Origin: Leuconostoc falkenbergense
GTDB lineage: Bacteria > Bacillota > Bacilli > Lactobacillales > Lactobacillaceae
DNA length: 37,374 bases
Assembly (NCBI RefSeq): GCF_014634805.1
Contig: NZ_BMBS01000019.1
Span: forward strand, 1-37,374
Direction: 5' to 3'
Position 1 is the first letter of the stretch, and each line of letters starts with the position of its first letter. This document shows, in pieces, positions 7,737 through 17,197 of the stretch. The translations under genes were made by a program, and so were the position numbers. Below the pieces are notes generated by a model. That model saw nothing but the letters and a program-made list of their open reading frames with translations, searched no databases and had not been told where the DNA came from.

Positions 7737-8346
7737 AAGTGCTCTCCAAGATATAATATCCCTTATTTTTATGAATTACTGACGCATTACCAAACGCCAG
7801 CAACATATTTTTTTGCGCTGACGGTGCCCCTTGTTTCTTTTGTAAAACAGCAATTAATTTGCCACCCGGCTGTAAATATTTAATTGCCTCTTGCAGCATT
7901 GCTGTTACTACCTGCTTGCCTGCTCGAATCGGTGGGTTTACTAAAATGGCAGCATATTGCTGATTGATATTCTGATAAACATCAGATTGAAATATTTTGG
8001 TTAAATTTTCAACGCCATTTTTTTGCGCATTTTGTTTTGCAAGTGCCAGCGCGCGTTCATTAACATCAACCATGTCAACTTTTCGATTGTAAGCTTTGGC
8101 AATACTAATGCCAACCGGTCCATATCCCGTACCCAAGTCAAGTATTTTCCCAGTAGGGATAGTCGTCTTTGACAATGCATCTAGCATTGTACGAGTCCCA
8201 AAATCAACAGTAGATTTGGAAAAAACACCAGAATCGGTTGTAAAATGTAATTGATGTCCTAATAACTCAAAATCAAATTGTTGAAAGTGATGATCTGCGT
8301 TAGGATTAGCGGTAAAATACTGTTCGCCTGATGCTTTTTCTGTCAT
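7714..8346 (-). CDS. Class I SAM-dependent methyltransferase, RsmC/YbxB-like
   Basis: The 210-residue protein has a Rossmann methyltransferase core with motif I LDLGTGYGPVGI (about residues 69-80) and NPPIRAGK (about 136-143), typical of RsmC/RlmG-type guanine-N2 rRNA methyltransferases. It lies directly after rplL, as ybxB does in Bacillus, but an intervening terminator suggests reduced read-through. Whether it modifies 16S rRNA G1207 like RsmC is inferred from family only. It ends 23 bases inside tadA, so tadA translation may depend on it. Confidence 0.88.
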   Translation of the reverse strand: MTEKASGEQYFTANPNADHHFQQFDFELLGHQLHFTTDSGVFSKSTVDFGTRTMLDALSKTTIPTGKILDLGTGYGPVGISIAKAYNRKVDMVDVNERALALAKQNAQKNGVENLTKIFQSDVYQNINQQYAAILVNPPIRAGKQVVTAMLQEAIKYLQPGGKLIAVLQKKQGAPSAQKNMLLAFGNASVIHKNKGYYILESTYGDSSDI

Positions 8347-8382
8347 CCTGCATTTCCTCCATAAAATCGTTTCAATATGTAC

Positions 8383-8412
8383 AAAAAAAGAAGTACCGAA
8401 GCACTTCTTTTA
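8383..8412 (-). terminator. Terminator after rplL
   Basis: Minus strand: AAAGAAGTGC, a TTCG tetraloop and GTACTTCTTT form a stable stem followed by a T-run. It closes the rplJ-rplL transcript before the methyltransferase gene. Confidence 0.9.
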
Positions 8413-8427
8413 ATATGATGAAGAAGA

Positions 8428-8793
8428 TTACTTCAATGTTACTGAAGCGCCTGTTTCTTCCAAGGCTGCCTTCAATGCGTTGGCATCGTCTTCGTTCAAA
8501 GCTTCTTTAACGATTGAAGGTGCGTTATCAACTAAGTCTTTAGCTTCTTTCAAGCCCAAACCAGTTGCTTCACGAACTGCCTTGATAACCTTAACTTTAG
8601 CAGTACCTGCTGAAGTCAATTCAACATCAAAGTCTGACTTTGCAGCAGCTGCACCGTCACCTGCACCAGCAGCGGCTACTGGAGCTGCTGCTGAAACGTT
8701 AAATTCTTCTTCGATAGCTGAAACCAAGTCAGCCAAGTCCAAGATCGTTGCATCTTTCAATGATGCGATAATCGCGTCTTTATCAAAAGCCAT
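8428..8793 (-). CDS. rplL: 50S ribosomal protein L7/L12
   Basis: This 121-residue stalk protein binds L10 as dimers and recruits translation GTPases. It has the N-terminal dimerisation helices, an Ala/Gly-rich hinge (residues about 36-53, [17 protein letters not shown]) and a C-terminal domain with [22 protein letters not shown]. The ATG at 8793 has GGAGG nine bases upstream; a TTG two codons earlier sits too close to that site. It follows rplJ in the L10 operon and ends at a terminator. Confidence 0.98.
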   Translation of the reverse strand: MAFDKDAIIASLKDATILDLADLVSAIEEEFNVSAAAPVAAAGAGDGAAAAKSDFDVELTSAGTAKVKVIKAVREATGLGLKEAKDLVDNAPSIVKEALNEDDANALKAALEETGASVTLK

Positions 8794-8842
8794 GATCAAA
8801 ATCCTCCGAGATTTATATTTGTTTTATAATGGTTGTTTTAAA

Positions 8843-9388
8843 TTATTCAGCATCCGTTGCTGCTTCTTCAGGTGTTGCTTCAGTAGCGCCACCTTCCTCT
8901 TCTAATTTGTCAGACACAGCTTTAACAGCATATGCGAATGAACGAATTGAGAATTGGAATTCTGCCATCAACTGACCCAACAAACCTTCACGTGAAGGCA
9001 ATGAAGCGTACTTGTTAATGTCATCAAGACTAGCAATGTTACCATCAACAACACCACCCTTGATTTGCAATGCTTCGTTTTCATCTGCAAACTTCTTCAA
9101 GATACGTGCTGGTGCAACAGCATCATCGTTAGAAAAGGCAACAGCTGAAGGACCGGCAAAAATGTCGTTCAATTCAGCGTAACCAGCTTTTTCAGCCGCA
9201 CGAGTCAAGATCTTGTTCTTGATTACTTCAAGGACAACACCTTCTTCACGCAATTGGTGACGCAAGTCTGTAGATTGCGCAACTGTCAATCCACGGGCAT
9301 CAACAACAACTGCTGAAGCGGCATCCTTAAATTGATCAGCAATTTCTTCAACTTTTTGTGCTTTAACTGCAATAGCTTTTTCACTCAT
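8843..9388 (-). CDS. rplJ: 50S ribosomal protein L10
   Basis: L10 is the base of the ribosomal stalk, anchoring L7/L12 dimers to 23S rRNA next to L11. The 181-residue protein begins MSEKAIAVKAQKVEEIADQF and has ARGLTVAQSTDLRHQLREEG, then a C-terminal helix ending in an acidic Ala/Glu/Thr-rich tail. The ATG at 9388 is used rather than an in-frame ATG 36 bases upstream, because GGAG lies ten bases before it and the protein then starts as in homologues. An L10-type leader precedes it, so L10-L12 probably represses its own synthesis. Confidence 0.97.
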   Translation of the reverse strand: MSEKAIAVKAQKVEEIADQFKDAASAVVVDARGLTVAQSTDLRHQLREEGVVLEVIKNKILTRAAEKAGYAELNDIFAGPSAVAFSNDDAVAPARILKKFADENEALQIKGGVVDGNIASLDDINKYASLPSREGLLGQLMAEFQFSIRSFAYAVKAVSDKLEEEGGATEATPEEAATDAE

Positions 9389-9429
9389 GATTATGATTCT
9401 CCTTCCTTTAAATTTATTTTGCAAAAGAA

Positions 9430-9550
9430 ATCCCGTGCGCTCAAAGACACACGGGAAAAGGTTTTAAACTTCCTCGGCAGGTTATTAAGATGCAAGCATC
9501 ACCTGAGTCTTAGGCAAAATGGATTCAATTACTTAATAAATTCTACCAAA
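9430..9550 (-). promoter_or_regulatory. L10-type ribosomal protein leader with attenuator hairpin
   Basis: The gap between rplA and rplJ carries, on the minus strand, CCTAAGACTCAGGTGATGC followed by TTAATAACCTGCCGAGG, the conserved bulge and kink region of L10 leaders bound by L10(L12)4. Downstream, CCCGTGTG and CGCACGGG (9432-9455) form an 8-bp stem followed by a T-rich run, a terminator or attenuator. The expected role is feedback control of rplJ-rplL. Confidence 0.85.
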
Positions 9551-9569
9551 CGAAGTTGATATTGTCAAA

Positions 9570-10262
9570 TTACAATGAATTAACATCCAACGATACAGCT
9601 GGACCAAATGTTGACGAAATTGAAACGTGTTGTACATAAGTACCCTTAACAGCTGCAGGACGAGCCTTCAAAACTGTTTGAGAGATTGACTTAATGTTCT
9701 CAGCCAATTTGTCAGCATCAAATGATACACGACCAACTGGAACTGCGACGTTTCCGTCACGATCTGTACGGTATGTTACTTGTCCACCCTTGGCATCTGA
9801 AACAGCCTTAGTAACGTCCATTGTAACTGTGCCAGTTTTAGGGTTTGGCATCAATCCCTTAGGTCCCAAAGCACGACCAACACGACCAACTTGAGCCATC
9901 ATATCTGGTGTTGCAATCGCAACATCAAAGTCTAACCAGCCACCTTGGATACGTTGTACCAAATCCGCAGCACCAACAACGTCAGCGCCTGCTGCTTCAG
10001 CTTCTTTAGCTTTGTCACCTTGTGCAAAGACAACAACTGTCTTATCTTTACCAGTTCCGTTTGGCAACACAACAGCACCACGCAATTGTTGGTCTGCTTG
10101 ACGTGTGTCAACGTTCAACTTGAAAACAACTTCAACAGAAGCGTCGAACTTAGCAAAATCAATTTCTTTTACCAATGAAACAGCATCGTTCAAAGCATAA
10201 GCTTTTTCAGCTTCTACCTTTGCTACTGCTGCAACATAATTTTTACCATGCTTTTGAGCCAT
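9570..10262 (-). CDS. rplA: 50S ribosomal protein L1
   Basis: L1 forms the mobile L1 stalk that helps release deacylated tRNA from the E site, and in many bacteria it represses its own operon by binding the mRNA leader. The 230-residue protein has the family marks [12 protein letters not shown] and [20 protein letters not shown]. Its ATG overlaps the rplK stop (TAATG). An L1-binding-like structure stands in the rplK leader, so both genes are probably controlled by L1. Confidence 0.98.
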   Translation of the reverse strand: MAQKHGKNYVAAVAKVEAEKAYALNDAVSLVKEIDFAKFDASVEVVFKLNVDTRQADQQLRGAVVLPNGTGKDKTVVVFAQGDKAKEAEAAGADVVGAADLVQRIQGGWLDFDVAIATPDMMAQVGRVGRALGPKGLMPNPKTGTVTMDVTKAVSDAKGGQVTYRTDRDGNVAVPVGRVSFDADKLAENIKSISQTVLKARPAAVKGTYVQHVSISSTFGPAVSLDVNSL

Positions 10263-10726
10263 TATTCTGCGTCCTCCTTGATTGCTGTACCTTCAACAGT
10301 CAAGTCAACACCGTCAACAGTAACACCCATTGAACGTGCTGTACCTTCGATCATACGCATAGCGTTTGTGATGTCGTTGGCGTTCAAATCAGCCATCTTG
10401 TTTTCAGCAATGGCACGAATTTGATCAAGTGTTACGTTTCCTGCTTTCTTGGTGTTAGGTTCACCTGAACCCTTACCAACGATCTTACGCAATTGATCAG
10501 CTACAGGTGGTGTCTTTGTAACGAATTCGAATGAACGGTCATCAAAAACAGAAATCTCAACTGGAATAATTGATCCAGCTTGATCTGCAGTACGTGCGTT
10601 AAATTCCTTAGTGAATTGCGCAATGTTAATACCAGCTTGTCCCAATGCAGGACCAACTGGTGGTGCCGGCGTTGCTTTAGCGGCGGCAATTTGTAGCTTA
10701 ACTACGTTTACAACTTTTTTAGCCAC
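10262..10726 (-). CDS. rplK: 50S ribosomal protein L11
   Basis: L11 binds the GTPase-associated centre of 23S rRNA. The protein begins [13 protein letters not shown] and has [18 protein letters not shown] and [21 protein letters not shown]. At 154 residues it is about 13 longer than the usual 141 because of an acidic tail ([11 protein letters not shown]). It is the first gene of the rplK-rplA unit and has a promoter and a probable L1-responsive leader upstream. Confidence 0.98.
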   Translation of the reverse strand: MAKKVVNVVKLQIAAAKATPAPPVGPALGQAGINIAQFTKEFNARTADQAGSIIPVEISVFDDRSFEFVTKTPPVADQLRKIVGKGSGEPNTKKAGNVTLDQIRAIAENKMADLNANDITNAMRMIEGTARSMGVTVDGVDLTVEGTAIKEDAE

Positions 10727-10746
10727 GATATTTTCCTCCTCGTGTT

Positions 10747-10794
10747 GTGGTGAAACACAGCTTTAGTGCTGCTCCCACGTATGCCGATGGCATA
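10747..10794 (-). promoter_or_regulatory. Probable L1-binding leader of rplK-rplA
   Basis: On the minus strand a perfect hairpin TATGCC-ATC-GGCATA (10780-10794) is followed by GTGGGAGCAGC...GCTG...CACCAC (10747-10778). The GTG/CAC and CAGC/GCTG helices enclose an internal loop containing GGAG, which resembles the L1 site of 23S rRNA and known L1 leaders. It sits between the promoter and the rplK ribosome site. Confidence 0.7.
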
Positions 10795-10801
10795 CTAATA
10801 T

Positions 10802-10830
10802 ATGTTACCAAATATCAAAACGTTTTGCAA
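10802..10830 (-). promoter_or_regulatory. Promoter of rplK-rplA
   Basis: Minus strand: -35 TTGCAA (10825-10830), 17-base spacer, -10 TAACAT (10802-10807). The start near 10795 would place the leader hairpins at the very 5' end of the transcript. Confidence 0.65.
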
Positions 10831-10837
10831 GACAATT

Positions 10838-11416
10838 TTAACGTTCATCCAAGACTGTATCAACATCAGCAAAATCAAGTTCAGTTGGTGTTTCACGTCC
10901 AAACACTTCAACTGTGGCTTCCAATGTTTGCTTTTCTTGATCGACAGAAGTGACAACACCTTCCATTCCTGAAAATGGTCCAGCGATAATTTTAACAGTT
11001 TGACCAACTGCAACGTCTAAATCAACCTTTTCACGCGTAACCATACCCATTCGTTTCATTAATAGGTCAACTTCTTCAGGCATAAGTGAATTTGGCTTTG
11101 AACCAGCACCGTGAGATCCCAAGAAACCAGTTACGCCAGGTGTGTTACGCACAACATACCAAGCTTCATCTGTCATGTTGTCGTCTTGCGGTGTTGCCAT
11201 CTCGACTAAGACATATCCTGGAAAATCATTTTCAACGGTTTGCTTTGCTTCACCATCTTGAATCGTAGTCACTTCTTGTTCTGGCACTAACACACGAAAA
11301 ATTTGTTGTGACATGCCCATTGTTTGTGTACGTGATTCCAAGTTTGCTTTGACTTTGTGCTCATAACCAGAATAAGTATGCACAACGAACCATGATTTTT
11401 CGATATCTTCTGACAT
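10838..11416 (-). CDS. nusG: Transcription termination/antitermination protein NusG
   Basis: NusG binds RNA polymerase through its N-terminal domain and couples it to Rho or ribosomal S10 through a KOW domain. The 192-residue protein begins MSEDIEKSWFVVHTYSGYEHKV, contains FPGYVLVEM and NTPGVTGFLG, and ends with a KOW motif (VKIIAGPFSGMEGVVTSVD). It lies in the conserved order rpmG-secE-nusG-rplK. An extended -10 promoter and a hairpin with T-run in its 5' leader suggest expression separate from secE. Confidence 0.98.
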   Translation of the reverse strand: MSEDIEKSWFVVHTYSGYEHKVKANLESRTQTMGMSQQIFRVLVPEQEVTTIQDGEAKQTVENDFPGYVLVEMATPQDDNMTDEAWYVVRNTPGVTGFLGSHGAGSKPNSLMPEEVDLLMKRMGMVTREKVDLDVAVGQTVKIIAGPFSGMEGVVTSVDQEKQTLEATVEVFGRETPTELDFADVDTVLDER

Positions 11417-11433
11417 TTTTTACCTCTTTCCAA

Positions 11434-11459
11434 AATAAAAAGAACCCCCAAAGAGCTCC
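11434..11459 (-). terminator. Hairpin with T-run in the nusG leader (possible attenuator)
   Basis: Minus strand: GAGCTC-TTTGG-GGGTTC forms a 6-bp stem with two G-U pairs, followed by TTTTTATTTT. It lies downstream of the candidate nusG promoter and upstream of the nusG ribosome site. It could stop secE transcription, act as a nusG attenuator, or both. Confidence 0.55.
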
Positions 11460-11472
11460 TGTTGTTAAAGCA

Positions 11473-11481
11473 ATTATAACA
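11473..11481 (-). promoter_or_regulatory. Extended -10 promoter of nusG
   Basis: The minus strand reads TGTTATAAT, an extended -10 with a perfect TATAAT (11473-11478). No -35 was recognised. The predicted start is near 11466, just after the secE stop. Confidence 0.6.
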
Positions 11482-11490
11482 AAAAACAAC

Positions 11491-11667
11491 TCACTTTGCT
11501 AGTAAGACATTGAAACCTTGTTGTAAAAGCCAATCAACGCCACCTAGAAAAAGTGCAAAAATAATTGATACTGTTATCACAGTAACCGTTTCTTTTGATG
11601 TCTGCTCACCTGTAAGCCAAGTGACCTTTTTCATTTCTGCTGCAACGTTTTTAAAGTAGTTAATCAT
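11491..11667 (-). CDS. secE: Preprotein translocase subunit SecE
   Basis: SecE clamps SecY in the membrane translocon. The 58-residue protein begins MINYFKNVAAEMKKVTWLTG, with the conserved amphipathic helix, followed by one transmembrane helix (VTVITVSIIFALFLGGVDWLLQQ). This is the short single-span form usual in Firmicutes. The ATG at 11667 follows AAGGAA; an upstream in-frame ATG would run into rpmG. It lies 11 bases after rpmG and before nusG, as in most Firmicutes. Confidence 0.95.
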   Translation of the reverse strand: MINYFKNVAAEMKKVTWLTGEQTSKETVTVITVSIIFALFLGGVDWLLQQGFNVLLAK

Positions 11668-11678
11668 TAGGAAATTCC

Positions 11679-11828
11679 TTATTTTGTTTGTTGATGCAAT
11701 GTATGTTTGCCACAATGTTGGCAAAACTTATTGACAGAAAGACGCTCGGTGCGATCTTTCGATAATGTTACCGTGTAATTGCGTGAACCACAAACAGTAC
11801 ACGCCAACGATACTTTTTGACTAGCCAT
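11679..11828 (-). CDS. rpmG: 50S ribosomal protein L33
   Basis: Reading the minus strand from the ATG at 11828 gives a 49-residue protein starting [18 protein letters not shown] and ending in TAA. Two CxxC pairs (CTVC and CQHC) form the zinc ribbon of the cysteine-containing L33 form. A clear GGAGG site lies six bases upstream (GGAGGCTAACGC before ATG). Its position directly before secE matches the conserved rpmG-secE-nusG order. Confidence 0.95.
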   Translation of the reverse strand: MASQKVSLACTVCGSRNYTVTLSKDRTERLSVNKFCQHCGKHTLHQQTK

Positions 11829-11853
11829 GCGTTAGCCTCCATATTCTCCTAGT

Positions 11854-11862
11854 ATCATACCA
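11854..11862 (-). promoter_or_regulatory. Extended -10 promoter of rpmG-secE
   Basis: Minus strand TGGTATGAT lies about 25 bases upstream of the rpmG start, in the 37-base gap after the TetR gene. It is an extended -10 (TGn) with five of six TATAAT bases and no clear -35. Confidence 0.55.
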
Positions 11863-11865
11863 TTG

Positions 11866-12453
11866 TTAATTATTTTTTGCTACCCCATACAAAATTAGGT
11901 CCATCAGCTGCGCAATTCGTTCACGTTTAGTTTGTTTCGCACCCAGCGTATGAAAGTCGCCAAAAAGCGGGGCCAAACTTGTGATATAAAAAGAACTTGC
12001 AGTTCGTGCGTCAATGCTTGAACGTAAAGTAATTGTCGCAAAAAATTGGGCGATTGGTGCAACATAGTCTTGACCAAAAATCATCCCCAAAACGCGTTGA
12101 TGTTTATCGGATAATGATGTAAAACTACTATGGATTAGTGTAAAAACGTCACGCGGATGACGTGTCAAAATAGCATCTGTCAAATCAATTAGTTGATCTA
12201 TTGGTTCTGTATATGTCTTTGCCAAGATTTTTTTCATATCATGATTGACCTGATCACCAACCGTTTTAACCACTTCAACAAATAGCGTTTCTTTATCGCC
12301 AAAATGGTGATAAAGAGCAGGCTGACTAATATTTAGGACTTTTGCAATATCACGTGTAGTTGTTTGGTTATAACCTTTGGCCAAAAAAAGAGTTGTCGCT
12401 GCATTGATAATTTGTTGACGCCGGTTTTCACTAGCTGGTATAGACTCTGCCAC
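11866..12453 (-). CDS. TetR/AcrR-family transcriptional regulator
   Basis: The N-terminal helix-turn-helix is plain: RRQQIINAATTLFLAKGYNQTTTRDIAKVLNISQPALYHHFGDKETLF, the TetR DNA-binding pattern. The remaining 140 or so residues form a divergent ligand-binding domain. GTG at 12453 with GGGGGTG just upstream is preferred; an ATG at 12474 adds seven residues but has a poorly placed ribosome site. It stands alone between the XRE/TPR gene and rpmG, with a terminator before it. Target genes are not evident, and no obvious palindrome other than the terminator is present. Confidence 0.88.
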   Translation of the reverse strand: MAESIPASENRRQQIINAATTLFLAKGYNQTTTRDIAKVLNISQPALYHHFGDKETLFVEVVKTVGDQVNHDMKKILAKTYTEPIDQLIDLTDAILTRHPRDVFTLIHSSFTSLSDKHQRVLGMIFGQDYVAPIAQFFATITLRSSIDARTASSFYITSLAPLFGDFHTLGAKQTKRERIAQLMDLILYGVAKNN

Positions 12454-12504
12454 TGTGTCACCCCCACTTTTCATTCTTCAATCTAGTTTACACCTGAAAC
12501 CGAC

Positions 12505-12538
12505 AAAAAAACATTTCCAAATTGTGGAAATGTTTTTA
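12505..12538 (-). terminator. Terminator after the XRE/TPR regulator gene
   Basis: ACATTTCC and GGAAATGT are perfect 8-base arms around a 7-base loop, flanked by A-run and T-run, so it can work on both strands. It ends the ddl-XRE transcript before the TetR gene. Confidence 0.85.
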
Positions 12539-12546
12539 ATTAGTGA

Positions 12547-13412
12547 TTAAAACACCACAGTGTCAAGTTTAGCTAAACGAGCTTCCGTGTTGGAACGACC
12601 AGATAGGTAGGCAGCAATACGAGCATAGTGCATATAACGCTTAGCCGCTTCCGAATCACCACGTTTTTCTTCGATGTTTGCTAATTGTTCACTCAATTCA
12701 GGTACCCAGAACAAATCAACACGTTGACGCAAAGCATCCAATGCACCTGACAAAATACTTGCGGCTTCATCATAATCTTTTTCCGCTACCAAGAACTCGG
12801 CATAATATTTACGTCCTTGCAAAACACCATGAAACTCCAAATCAGTGGCAGTCAACAAATCTGGTTCTTGTTCGTAAGCCAAGGCAAACTTTTCACGCGC
12901 TGTTGCCATATCTCCTTGTAAATAATAGGATGATCCCATTTGATGATAAGCGTAAAATAAGAAGAAATTACTTAAAACCGGTGTTTTTTTATCGGTTGCA
13001 CGCTCTGTATTATAGATAACTTGCGCATAATTTTGCTTATTATGAAATTCGTCAGCAGCTTTTAGAATATAGTAAGCTTGCAGCGTAGGAGGATTCTGAC
13101 TCAATGCTTTTTCAAAATCCTTAAATTCATTCAAAGCATCTGTGTTCATGTTTAAAACAACTTGGCTCAATAATTCCTTAGCCTTATTGGTCAAAAAATC
13201 ACCAGACACGAACTGTGACATATCCAAATTCAAGCGGTCTAGTATCGCCAACAACACATCTGCATTAGGTACACGATTTTGATTTTCGACCAATGAAATT
13301 GTTGCTTGAGTGGTAATACCTTCAGCCAACTCAACTTGTGATAAATGCATCTTTTTGCGAGCAGCGCGGATTGCTTTACCGTCAAAATTTTCGTTTTTAC
13401 CGTTTCTTGCCA

Positions 13413-13413
<1 letters not shown>
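12547..13413 (-). CDS. XRE-family regulator with TPR-like C-terminus (Rgg/PlcR-like architecture)
   Basis: Residues about 12-70 form a Cro/C1 helix-turn-helix (IRAARKKMHLSQVELAEGITTQATISLVENQNRVPNADVLLAIL). The remaining 215 residues are helical repeats of TPR type (for example YHQMGSSYYLQGDMATAREKFALAYEQEPD). This layout is shared with Rgg/PlcR-type regulators, many of which respond to peptides, but no peptide gene was found beside it. Its ATG overlaps the ddl stop (TAATG), so it is translated from the ddl mRNA. Link to wall synthesis is inferred from that coupling only. Confidence 0.85.
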
Positions 13414-14597
<1,184 letters not shown>

Positions 14598-14627
14598 GCA
14601 TTTACATATTTAAAGCCGTTAATATCA

Positions 14628-15632
14628 CTAACTTAAGTAATTTTTTGTCTCGTTAACGTAATCAGTAATTGCTTTGGGCACATCGCTTGGACTAAGCATG
14701 ATAATTTCGTGGAAAAACTGTGACCGATTGTAAAACTGTTGCCAACGTGCCTGTGTTTTTGGTGGTGTCTGAGTCACCAAATCTTTACGCCAGTTTTTAA
14801 GTGTTAATAACATATAGTCACTATAAAGCGAATGTTGCTTTGCCAGTTTTGACAATACTTCTACCAATCGGCCAGTTTCACCGAATGTCAATGGGTCCGA
14901 CAATTCCCTAAAGCCAGCCAACATCGCACTCATCAAAAATAATTTATCGGCTCGCATGAGTTGTGGCATCAAAAATATTTCAGCGGCAGCATTACCAATG
15001 TGTGTAAAGGCATGCGCCCAACCATTTTGGCCAATGAAACCACGACCATCACGTTCTAAAGCAGCGTATAAGGCAATTTGATCAATCATATCGTCTAATT
15101 GTCCATCTGACAAAAATGGTTGTTTTACACGATTTGCGTATAGCAACAGTGACAAAATCATGACACTAAACGATCGTCGATAAATGCCATCATTATGTGG
15201 CTCCAATATATGACTAAATAATTGCTCGTCCGATGATAAGTACTCAGCTAACCAGCGAAGCTGTTCTGGCGCCAGTAAATCATTTTGCACCATGTCACTT
15301 AAAAAGAAGAAAGCACCTGTGTCCCTGTACTGAGGCAGTGGATTAGCCAATTGTGCAGTAATGACATGTAAGTCTGTATCGGTAATATGAAAATCAATAT
15401 GCTGGGTATCTGGGTCTGCTTCAGCTATCAAATCAAGTTGATGTGTATATTCTTGTATTCTTTGTAAGGCATGCTCACCATCAACTGGCAATATGACTTC
15501 AGTCGCCTGTTTGGGTGGCATTTCGCGCAACGCTTCTGCCATCAAATTGCCTAACGACTGAAAGACATTCCCATCACGTACCTTTTGACGCAACGCCACA
15601 AATTCTTGTTTTAATTTTTCGAATTCTGTCAT
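14628..15632 (-). CDS. DUF2785 family protein
   Basis: This 334-residue soluble protein contains ALERDGRGFIGQNGWAHAFTHIGNAA around residues 190-215, the pattern of DUF2785, a helical family of unknown function found in Firmicutes. No signal peptide, membrane segment or known catalytic motif was seen. Its ATG overlaps the rodA stop (TAATG), so it is translated with rodA, but a role in wall elongation is not established. Confidence 0.8.
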   Translation of the reverse strand: MTEFEKLKQEFVALRQKVRDGNVFQSLGNLMAEALREMPPKQATEVILPVDGEHALQRIQEYTHQLDLIAEADPDTQHIDFHITDTDLHVITAQLANPLPQYRDTGAFFFLSDMVQNDLLAPEQLRWLAEYLSSDEQLFSHILEPHNDGIYRRSFSVMILSLLLYANRVKQPFLSDGQLDDMIDQIALYAALERDGRGFIGQNGWAHAFTHIGNAAAEIFLMPQLMRADKLFLMSAMLAGFRELSDPLTFGETGRLVEVLSKLAKQHSLYSDYMLLTLKNWRKDLVTQTPPKTQARWQQFYNRSQFFHEIIMLSPSDVPKAITDYVNETKNYLS

Positions 15633-16846
15633 TAGATTGAAAACCCTGTTGATTCAGTAAAAGTTGTATTTTTCTTTTGATAACTAATAGAAAGCACCAG
15701 ACCAACACCAATTAAATTACCGATTAGTGATGATCCACCTTGAGAAATGAAAGGCAACGGAATACCCGTTAATGGCAACAAGCCAATACTCATACCAATA
15801 TTTTCAAAAACGTGGAATAATACCAGCATCACAACACCTGTTGCTATGTAGGCGTAAAAAGCACTTTGCGCACGGAAAGTAGCACGAACTAGTAAGTAAA
15901 TAAGTCCAAAATACAAAGCAATCAAGAGCGCGCCACCGATGAAACCGAAGCTTTCACCAATGACTGAAAAAATCATATCAGACTCTCGCACAGGCACATA
16001 AACTTTTAAAGCGCCCCAACCATTACCTGTTAATTGTCCTGACCCAATCGCTTTTAAACTTTGATATGTTTGGTATCCATCACCTGAGGTATCGGTAGCC
16101 GGATGTAACCACGTATCAATACGCGCAAATTGATAACTCTGGAACCCCAAAGCCGACAAAATTGCCCGTCCTGCCGTTGAAATGACCAGCGTTAATAAAG
16201 TAGTTCCCAACACAACACCAGCAATGATAACAGGTGCCAAAATTCGCCATGTCACCCCAGAAACTAACGTTACGCCTCCAAATATTGCAATAAAGACAAG
16301 TAATGTTCCCAAATCATTTTGCAAGGCAATCAAAGCCGCTAGAGGCAAAAACACTAACGCCATTTTCCCTAATAAAATCCAATCGCTCTGAACCGCATGC
16401 GTTGGATAATCACGATTATGCTGTGCAACTACTCGTGCTAACATCAAAATAAATGCTGGCTTGACGACTTCGGAAGGTTGAAATGATATTGGTCCAAAAA
16501 CAAACCATGACTTTGCTCCTGTCGCAAGAGCCATCGACCGATTATAAAAAATCAAGACAGCCACCAATAAGAACACACCTAATCCATAGGCAATAGGCGC
16601 TAAACGCCACAGTTGTGATTCATCAAATCGTAGCAAAAAAACAATAATCAAGCCACCAATAAACCAAAACCCACCCTGCACGATTACCGCACGTAGCGCA
16701 ACTCCAGCTGTTGCACCTTGCATATGAGTAGCTGCTTCAAACAAGGCACTCAAGCCAATTATCATAAATAATAGCAATGCTAAAATAATGCCCCAGTCTA
16801 ATTCTGATCCAGATGTTCGTTTTGAAATTTGTCGTCTTTGCTGCAT
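15632..16846 (-). CDS. rodA: Rod shape-determining SEDS glycosyltransferase RodA (FtsW/RodA/SpoVE family)
   Basis: SEDS proteins polymerise lipid II into glycan strands together with a class B penicillin-binding protein. The 404-residue protein has about ten membrane segments, FGPISFQPSEVVKPAFILMLAR near residue 130, QNDLGTLLVF near 184, a long extracellular loop (YQSLKAIGSGQLTGNGWG) and LPLTGIPLPFISQGGSS near 360. The catalytic Asp of the family lies in the NDLG segment. GGAG lies eight bases before the ATG. RodA rather than FtsW is chosen because mreB is two genes upstream. A terminator after the DUF2969 gene implies a separate promoter, not clearly found. Confidence 0.88.
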   Translation of the reverse strand: MQQRRQISKRTSGSELDWGIILALLLFMIIGLSALFEAATHMQGATAGVALRAVIVQGGFWFIGGLIIVFLLRFDESQLWRLAPIAYGLGVFLLVAVLIFYNRSMALATGAKSWFVFGPISFQPSEVVKPAFILMLARVVAQHNRDYPTHAVQSDWILLGKMALVFLPLAALIALQNDLGTLLVFIAIFGGVTLVSGVTWRILAPVIIAGVVLGTTLLTLVISTAGRAILSALGFQSYQFARIDTWLHPATDTSGDGYQTYQSLKAIGSGQLTGNGWGALKVYVPVRESDMIFSVIGESFGFIGGALLIALYFGLIYLLVRATFRAQSAFYAYIATGVVMLVLFHVFENIGMSIGLLPLTGIPLPFISQGGSSLIGNLIGVGLVLSISYQKKNTTFTESTGFSI

Positions 16847-16952
16847 GATATCTCCAAAATGCTAATCGCCTCTTGTTTAACATTATTTTTTGCTTAATGG
16901 CAAGAAGGACTATACAGTTATTGCACAATTAATATTTTCATCGATTTATGTA

Positions 16953-16980
16953 CAAAAAACGCCGCGAAAAATCACGACGT
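16953..16980 (-). terminator. Terminator after the DUF2969 gene
   Basis: Minus strand: ACGTCGTG and CGCGGCGT pair in an 8-bp stem with two G-U pairs, followed by TTTTTT. It separates mreB-DUF2969 from rodA. Confidence 0.8.
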
Positions 16981-16987
16981 GCTTTAT

Positions 16988-17197
16988 TTATTGATGCAAA
17001 TTAAAGCTTGCCAGAATCGCTTGTAAAGCCTCATCTTCATCTTTGGCTTGATTAATGACGGCTTGTTTACCAAAATACCCAGCAAATCCCCGCGTCGTTT
17101 TCTCAATGTATCCAATTTCTTTATTGTCCACTAATACTTGTGTCCGGCCGTCTGTTTCAACAAGATCGACTCCAAAGCTTTGGTTTTTTTTACTCAT
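16988..17197 (-). CDS. DUF2969 family small protein
   Basis: This 69-residue protein (MSKKNQSFGVDLVE...) resembles the lactobacillal DUF2969 family, small soluble proteins of unknown function often found beside mreB or rodA. It has no membrane segment. Its ATG overlaps the mreB stop (TAATG), so it is translationally coupled to mreB, and a terminator follows. Confidence 0.75.
   Translation of the reverse strand: MSKKNQSFGVDLVETDGRTQVLVDNKEIGYIEKTTRGFAGYFGKQAVINQAKDEDEALQAILASFNLHQ

Noticed and set aside
12454-12474. ATG at 12474 as the start of the TetR gene
   Set aside because: The only purine-rich stretch is one base from the ATG; the GTG at 12453 has GGGGGTG at a better distance.
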